Shown: positions 45,336 through 49,009 of the stretch, in pieces | How positions within the stretch are numbered: position 1 is the first letter of the stretch | Layout of the letters: each line of letters opens with the position of its first letter | Assembly (NCBI GenBank): GCA_903840415.1 | Contig: CAIMFY010000071.1 | Coordinates: 1 to 49,009, forward strand | Source of the DNA: an uncultured Opitutia bacterium | GTDB taxonomy: Bacteria > Verrucomicrobiota > Verrucomicrobiia > Opitutales > Opitutaceae | Length of the DNA: 49,009 nt | Direction: 5' to 3' | Made by a program: the position numbers and the translations under genes | The notes under the pieces: model-generated | Databases searched by the model: none | Told to the model about the DNA's origin: nothing | Seen by the model: only the letters and a program-made list of their open reading frames with translations

Positions 45336-46487
45336 TCAGCTCTTGTCGGACTTTTGCGGCGCGGCGGCGGCGGCGAGATTTCTCGGCTCGGCGCGCGCCC
45401 CCGGCACGAGCCGCAATTGTCCGTCGGTGATGACGGTTTCGCCCGCTTTGATTCCCTCGGCCACCAGCACGTTATCGCCAATGGTGCGGGCGACTTTCAC
45501 GTTGCGCAGCTCGACGGTCTGGTCGGCCTTCAACACATAAATCGTCGAGCCCGACTGGCTCGTCTGGAGTGCCGTGCCGGGCACGACGATGGCGCCGAGA
45601 TCGACGCCGACTTGCGTGCTGACGTTGACGAAACGGCCCGGCCAAAGCGCATCGTCCTCGTTGTCGAAGACCGCCTTCAGCGTGATCATGCCGGTGGCGG
45701 CATCGACAGTGTTGTCGACAAACTCGAGCCGGCCGTTGTCGCGCTTGAGCCCGGAAATGCGCTCGGTGACGGCCACGTTGACGCGCCGTGCGGCGGTCGC
45801 GGCGCGGATTTCGTCGAGAGAGCTTTCGGGCACGGAGTAAGCCACCGCGACCGGCGAGAGCTGGTTGAGCGTGACGATGGAAAAGCCGCTGTCGTTGGCC
45901 TTCACCAGCGCGCCCTCGTGCAACGCCAGCTGCCCGGTGCGGCCGGCGATCGGTGCGCGGATTTCGGTGTAGCCGAAGAGGAGTTCGGCATTCGAGACGG
46001 CCGCTTCCTTCGCGAGCACCTGCGCTTTGGTGGTCTCGGCTTTCGTGAGAATCTGGTTCAACTGCTCCTTCGAGATCGCGTCCTTTTGGTCGAGGTGCGT
46101 GTAGCGTTCGGCGTCGACCGCGGCCTGCGCGGCCTCGGCACGGGCGTTGACGAGATCGGCGCGGGCGATGCGCAGGGAGTTTTCCAACGGCCGGCGATCG
46201 AGCGTGACGAGCAAGTCGCCCGCCTTCACATCGTCGCCCTCGCGAAAATGGATTTGCGCAATGATGCCGTCGACCTGGGACTTGATCGAGACGTTGCGCT
46301 GCGACTGGACGTTGCCGATCGATTCGATCACCCGCGGCACGTCCTGCTGCACCGCCACCGCTACCTGCACGGGGACGGGCGGCATCGCGGCGGACGCGAC
46401 GCTGGCATTGCGATTGCAACCGGCGAGGGTGGCAAATGCGACGGCGAGCGGCGCGACGAGGAGCAGGCGGAGGTTAGATGGATTCAT
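45336..46487 (-). CDS. RND efflux periplasmic adaptor lipoprotein
   Basis: The 383-residue membrane fusion protein has a lipoprotein signal ending in TLAGC. It contains the hairpin and lipoyl halves of RND adaptors (VSIKSQVDGIIAQIHFREGD before the coiled coil and YTEIRAPIAGRTGQLALHEG after it), then beta-barrel and membrane-proximal domains. It links the permease to an outer-membrane channel. It overlaps the 3' end of marR by 14 bases and the permease starts 8 bases later, so the three genes are one unit. ATG 46487 is chosen; GTG 46493 is in frame. Confidence 0.92.
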   Translation of the reverse strand: MNPSNLRLLLVAPLAVAFATLAGCNRNASVASAAMPPVPVQVAVAVQQDVPRVIESIGNVQSQRNVSIKSQVDGIIAQIHFREGDDVKAGDLLVTLDRRPLENSLRIARADLVNARAEAAQAAVDAERYTHLDQKDAISKEQLNQILTKAETTKAQVLAKEAAVSNAELLFGYTEIRAPIAGRTGQLALHEGALVKANDSGFSIVTLNQLSPVAVAYSVPESSLDEIRAATAARRVNVAVTERISGLKRDNGRLEFVDNTVDAATGMITLKAVFDNEDDALWPGRFVNVSTQVGVDLGAIVVPGTALQTSQSGSTIYVLKADQTVELRNVKVARTIGDNVLVAEGIKAGETVITDGQLRLVPGARAEPRNLAAAAAPQKSDKS

Positions 46488-46956
46488 GAACACGAGAGGT
46501 TTTTTTCGCGGCCAACTCCATGCGTTGCAAGTTGGCTTTGATGTGCAAAAGGTCGTTCAACAAAGCCGTGCGGCGAGCGGTGGGCAAGCCCCGGAGGTAG
46601 TCTTCGCGCAGTTGCGTGGCAATTTCGGCGAGTTGCGCGACAATCCGCTCCGCCTTCGCCGACAGGTGCAGCCGATATGCCCGCCTATCCTCCGCATGGT
46701 CGCTCCGGACGATCCAGCCGGCCCGCAGCAGGCGCGCAGCCTGGCGGCCGACGGTGATTTTTTGCATCTGCATCGCGTCGGCGAGCTCCGCCTGCGTGCA
46801 ACCCGGCTGGCGCGCAGCATAATAAAGGAAGAGCCATTGCGCCCGCGTCAGGTGGAGCGGGCGGACGCGGCGATCGAATTCCTTGCGGGTGAGCCGCGTG
46901 ATGTCCGCGAGGACAAACCCGAGGCTGCGATCAAAATTGGGCAAAACCAAGACCAT
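46474..46956 (-). CDS. MarR family transcriptional regulator
   Basis: The 160-residue winged-helix dimer has the MarR layout: LTRAQWLFLYYAARQPGCTQ, recognition helix region ELADAMQMQKITVGRQAARL and the wing DHAEDRRAYRLHLS with the conserved DxRxxR. Such proteins repress nearby efflux genes and release DNA when bound by phenolic ligands or drugs. It is the first gene of the pump operon, so it probably controls its own expression and that of the pump. A perfect palindrome (46969-46982) lies 12 bases before its start and is the obvious operator candidate. Confidence 0.92.
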   Translation of the reverse strand: MVLVLPNFDRSLGFVLADITRLTRKEFDRRVRPLHLTRAQWLFLYYAARQPGCTQAELADAMQMQKITVGRQAARLLRAGWIVRSDHAEDRRAYRLHLSAKAERIVAQLAEIATQLREDYLRGLPTARRTALLNDLLHIKANLQRMELAAKKTSRVHESI

Positions 46957-46968
46957 GAATCGCGATTG

Positions 46969-46982
46969 GTAAGCTAGCTTAC
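46969..46982. promoter_or_regulatory. Perfect 14-bp palindrome, likely MarR operator
   Basis: GTAAGCTAGCTTAC is identical on both strands and sits just upstream of the marR start. MarR dimers bind palindromes of about this length, usually overlapping their own promoter. It could also influence the divergent coiled-coil gene that starts at 47132. Confidence 0.6.
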
Positions 46983-47131
46983 TTTCTCACGCAAGCTCCC
47001 GTTACATTTTGGTCTGGGGCGGAGGCGCGGGGCGATCCCAGGGCGGCCGGCGCCGGAGAGTGCGGCGCGCTTTTCCACTTCGCGTGTTGTGTCTCCCGCG
47101 CCGATCCCCACTATCACTGGCACCTGCTGCC

Positions 47132-49009
47132 ATGAAGTTCGCTCGCCTCGCGTCGCTCCTCTTTCTTCCGCTATTTCTCGTCGCCGCACCGCCTGCCCCG
47201 CCGCCGGCCCTCGCCGCCAAGCCGGCCCCGTCCGCCGACACCGCTGAAATCACCGCCCTCCGCGCGAACGCCGAGCGCGGCAACGCCATTGCGGAATACA
47301 ACCTCGGCCTCGCTCTCGCCCAAGGCCGTGGCACAAAAGCCGATCTCGCGGAGGCGTTTGTCTGGCTCACCCTCGCCTCCGAGAGCGGTAGCACCGGCAA
47401 GGCCCTCGAAAATCTCCTCGGCACCATCAACGCCGATCAACTTGCGGCCGGCCGCCGCCAGCTCGAAACCCTCCGTGCGACCAATCCATACCTCAAGCCT
47501 CGCGCCACCACCGCCAGCAAAGCTATCGGCACGCCACCTAAATCTGGATCGAACCCAGTCGCCCCTCCGGCTGGCGCGCCACCAGAGATCAGCAGAGACT
47601 CCGCCCCGAGTTCAACCGAGGCGAAAAACCTCTACGATCAACTCAACAGCGTCTCCGACGAGAAAAAACAACTCGCCGGCGACCTCGCCACCGTCCGCAA
47701 GGAAAACGAACGCCTCCAAGGCGAACTTTCCACGGCCCGCGCCCGGACTGCCGCCGCCGAAGCCGCTCCCGCCACCGATCCCGCGAAATCTGCCGCGCTC
47801 GCGAAGGTCCAGGAACTCACCACCACTCTCGCCGACACGCGGCGTGAATTGGATGCCGCGCAAGCTCGCCTGACCTCGCTCGCCGGCGAGACCACCGCCA
47901 AGTCCGCGGCGCAAGCCAACCTCGCCAAAACCGAGGCCAGTCTCGTATCCCAATCTCGGGAACTCGCCGTCGCCCGAGTCGAAGCCGAGAAAATCCGCGT
48001 GGCCCTCGCCGCCGCCCAGGAAAAGCTCGCGGCCGCCGAGGCCCGCCGCGTCACTCTCGAAACCCAGGCAGCCGAAGCCGCCACCCTCGTGGCAAAATTC
48101 GCGGCCGCGACCACCGAGGCCGAGACTCGCGCCAAGGAACTCGCCGCCGCCCGCGACCAACTCCAAGCCGCCAGTGCCGCGCAGACCGCGCTGGCCAGCG
48201 AGAAATCCGCCGCCGATCAAGCCGCCGCCGCCAACGCCGAAAAACTTGCCCGCCTCACCGCCGAAGCCGCCGCCAACGCTAAGGCGCAAGCAGCGGCCTC
48301 CGACCAAGCCCGCGAACTCGAGGCCGCCACGCGCGCTCTCGTCGAGACCCGCCAGCAACTCGCCACGACCGAGGCGAAATTGCGCGACGCCACCGAAGCC
48401 GCTGCCAAATCCGCCGCCACTTCAGCCGATCAACTTTCCCAAGCCCGTGCCCAGACGCAGTCTCTCGAAACCGAACGCACCGCTCTCGCCGCCGACAAAG
48501 CGAAGTTCGCCTCTGATTTGGCAACCGCGCGCCGCGATACCGAAGCCTCGTCCGCCGACAAAGCCAAACTCGCCGCCGATCTCACCGCGGAAAGATCAAG
48601 GTCGGCCGAGTTATCAGCCAAGGCCGTGGCGACCGCGAAAACTCTCGCTCAACTCACGTCGGAAAAAGAAGCGCTCACTAATCGGCTGACGAAAGCCGAG
48701 TCGGCCGCGCTCTCCAACGGCGAGGCGCAGACCAAAGCCGCGAACCTCGGCGTCGAACTCACCACCGCCCGCAAAGAGATCGACGCCGCGCGCACCGCCG
48801 CCACGCAGTCCGCCGCCGAGAAGTCCAAATTCGAAGCCGCGCTCGCCGCCGCGCAAAAACAAATCGAATCCGCCCACGCCCTTACCGCCGACAAAGCGCA
48901 GCTCGCCTCTGATTTGGCGGCCGCGCGCCGCGACGCCGAAGCCTCGTCCGCCGACAAAGCCAGGCTCGCCGCCGATTTCGCCTCGGAAAAATCCCGGTCG
49001 TCTGCGTTG
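47132..49009 (+). CDS. Sel1/coiled-coil exported protein, truncated by window end
   Basis: An open frame from ATG 47132 runs 626 codons without a stop to the edge of the window. The N-terminus is a signal peptide (FARLASLLFLPLFLVAAPP). Residues about 40-95 form a Sel1-like repeat (NAIAEYNLGLALAQGRGTKA, then AEAFVWLTLASESGSTGKAL). A Pro/Ser-rich linker leads into a very long Ala/Glu/Lys-rich coiled coil from about residue 165. The composition (ELxxAR, LAAxxxKLxxAE) gives clear heptads. Two 41-codon blocks, 132 codons apart, are near-copies. Function is unknown; a structural periplasmic protein or tether is plausible. It diverges from marR with 175 bases between the starts. Antisense ORFs here are compositional shadows. 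Confidence 0.82.
   Translation, partial: MKFARLASLLFLPLFLVAAPPAPPPALAAKPAPSADTAEITALRANAERGNAIAEYNLGLALAQGRGTKADLAEAFVWLTLASESGSTGKALENLLGTINADQLAAGRRQLETLRATNPYLKPRATTASKAIGTPPKSGSNPVAPPAGAPPEISRDSAPSSTEAKNLYDQLNSVSDEKKQLAGDLATVRKENERLQGELSTARARTAAAEAAPATDPAKSAALAKVQELTTTLADTRRELDAAQARLTSLAGETTAKSAAQANLAKTEASLVSQSRELAVARVEAEKIRVALAAAQEKLAAAEARRVTLETQAAEAATLVAKFAAATTEAETRAKELAAARDQLQAASAAQTALASEKSAADQAAAANAEKLARLTAEAAANAKAQAAASDQARELEAATRALVETRQQLATTEAKLRDATEAAAKSAATSADQLSQARAQTQSLETERTALAADKAKFASDLATARRDTEASSADKAKLAADLTAERSRSAELSAKAVATAKTLAQLTSEKEALTNRLTKAESAALSNGEAQTKAANLGVELTTARKEIDAARTAATQSAAEKSKFEAALAAAQKQIESAHALTADKAQLASDLAAARRDAEASSADKARLAADFASEKSRSSAL
48491..49009 (+). repeat. Long-period direct repeat in the coiled-coil gene
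   Basis: A 123-base block at 48491-48613 recurs at 48887-49009, offset by 396 bases (132 codons) and in frame. Both encode ADKAxxASDLAxARRDxEAS followed by SADKAxLAAD and a charged end. Most differences are synonymous or conservative. The second copy runs to the window edge, so more copies may follow. Confidence 0.75.

Noticed and set aside
47612-48358. Gly-rich minus-strand ORF opposite the coiled-coil gene
   Set aside because: Its Gly/Leu richness mirrors the Ala/Glu codons of the coiled coil. The real frame is the open plus-strand one starting at 47132.

Overview
The window is a GC-rich chromosomal segment from a Gram-negative bacterium. The gene content suggests a member of the Verrucomicrobiota close to Opitutaceae: DUF5069, DUF6807/PmoA, Tat-exported Gfo/Idh/MocA and aldo/keto reductases, many secreted glycoside hydrolases, and lipoproteins together with an RND pump that imply an outer membrane. 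This placement is an inference from gene content; no rRNA or other phylogenetic marker is present. I found no tRNA, rRNA, CRISPR array, insertion sequence or prophage.

Layout. (1) 1-9.1 kb is mostly housekeeping: an RRM RNA-binding protein; an operon of DUF3016, hslR and a hot-dog thioesterase interrupted by a REP-like palindrome; a RidA remnant; DUF5069; gluconokinase; a hybrid sensor kinase remnant whose middle has been deleted; a penicillin-acylase-family hydrolase; upp; and an SDR/DUF2867 protein. (2) 9.3-21.5 kb holds a tight minus-strand run of six secreted glycoside hydrolases, in transcription order GH43-like, GH50/agarase-like, GH51, GH35, GH53, GH2, followed by a secreted protein made of two tandem copies of one domain. 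Endo-galactanase (GH53), beta-galactosidase (GH35, GH2) and arabinofuranosidase (GH51, GH43) point to degradation of type I arabinogalactan or a related galactan. No SusC/SusD pair, TonB receptor or regulator is visible in the window. (3) 21.6-29.5 kb continues on the minus strand with a giant secreted M1-like/M28/PDZ peptidase, a Tat-exported aldo/keto reductase, a second GH51 and a large secreted protein of unknown function. (4) 29.6-38.1 kb is mixed: a membrane-anchored helical protein, a DUF6807 + Gfo/Idh/MocA operon, exonuclease III, DUF1761, a PLP enzyme resembling fungal cystathionine gamma-synthase, DUF167, a MATE exporter and a small anchored protein. (5) 38.1-47.0 kb is a minus-strand envelope block: marR, RND adaptor and RND permease, then a glycine-zipper protein, LpoB, a COG3014-like lipoprotein, YcfL and a secreted protein that may be LpoB-like. 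(6) From 47.1 kb to the window edge runs an open plus-strand gene for a Sel1/coiled-coil protein that continues beyond the window.

Two themes run through the window. One is extracytoplasmic carbohydrate work: exported hydrolases release galactose and arabinose, and exported oxidoreductases may modify sugars outside the cytoplasm. The other is envelope maintenance through PBP activation, efflux and peptidases. Many start codons lack a Shine-Dalgarno sequence and are preceded instead by pyrimidine-rich leaders, often ending in CC just before the ATG. Many start choices therefore rest on signal peptides and family alignment rather than on ribosome binding sites.
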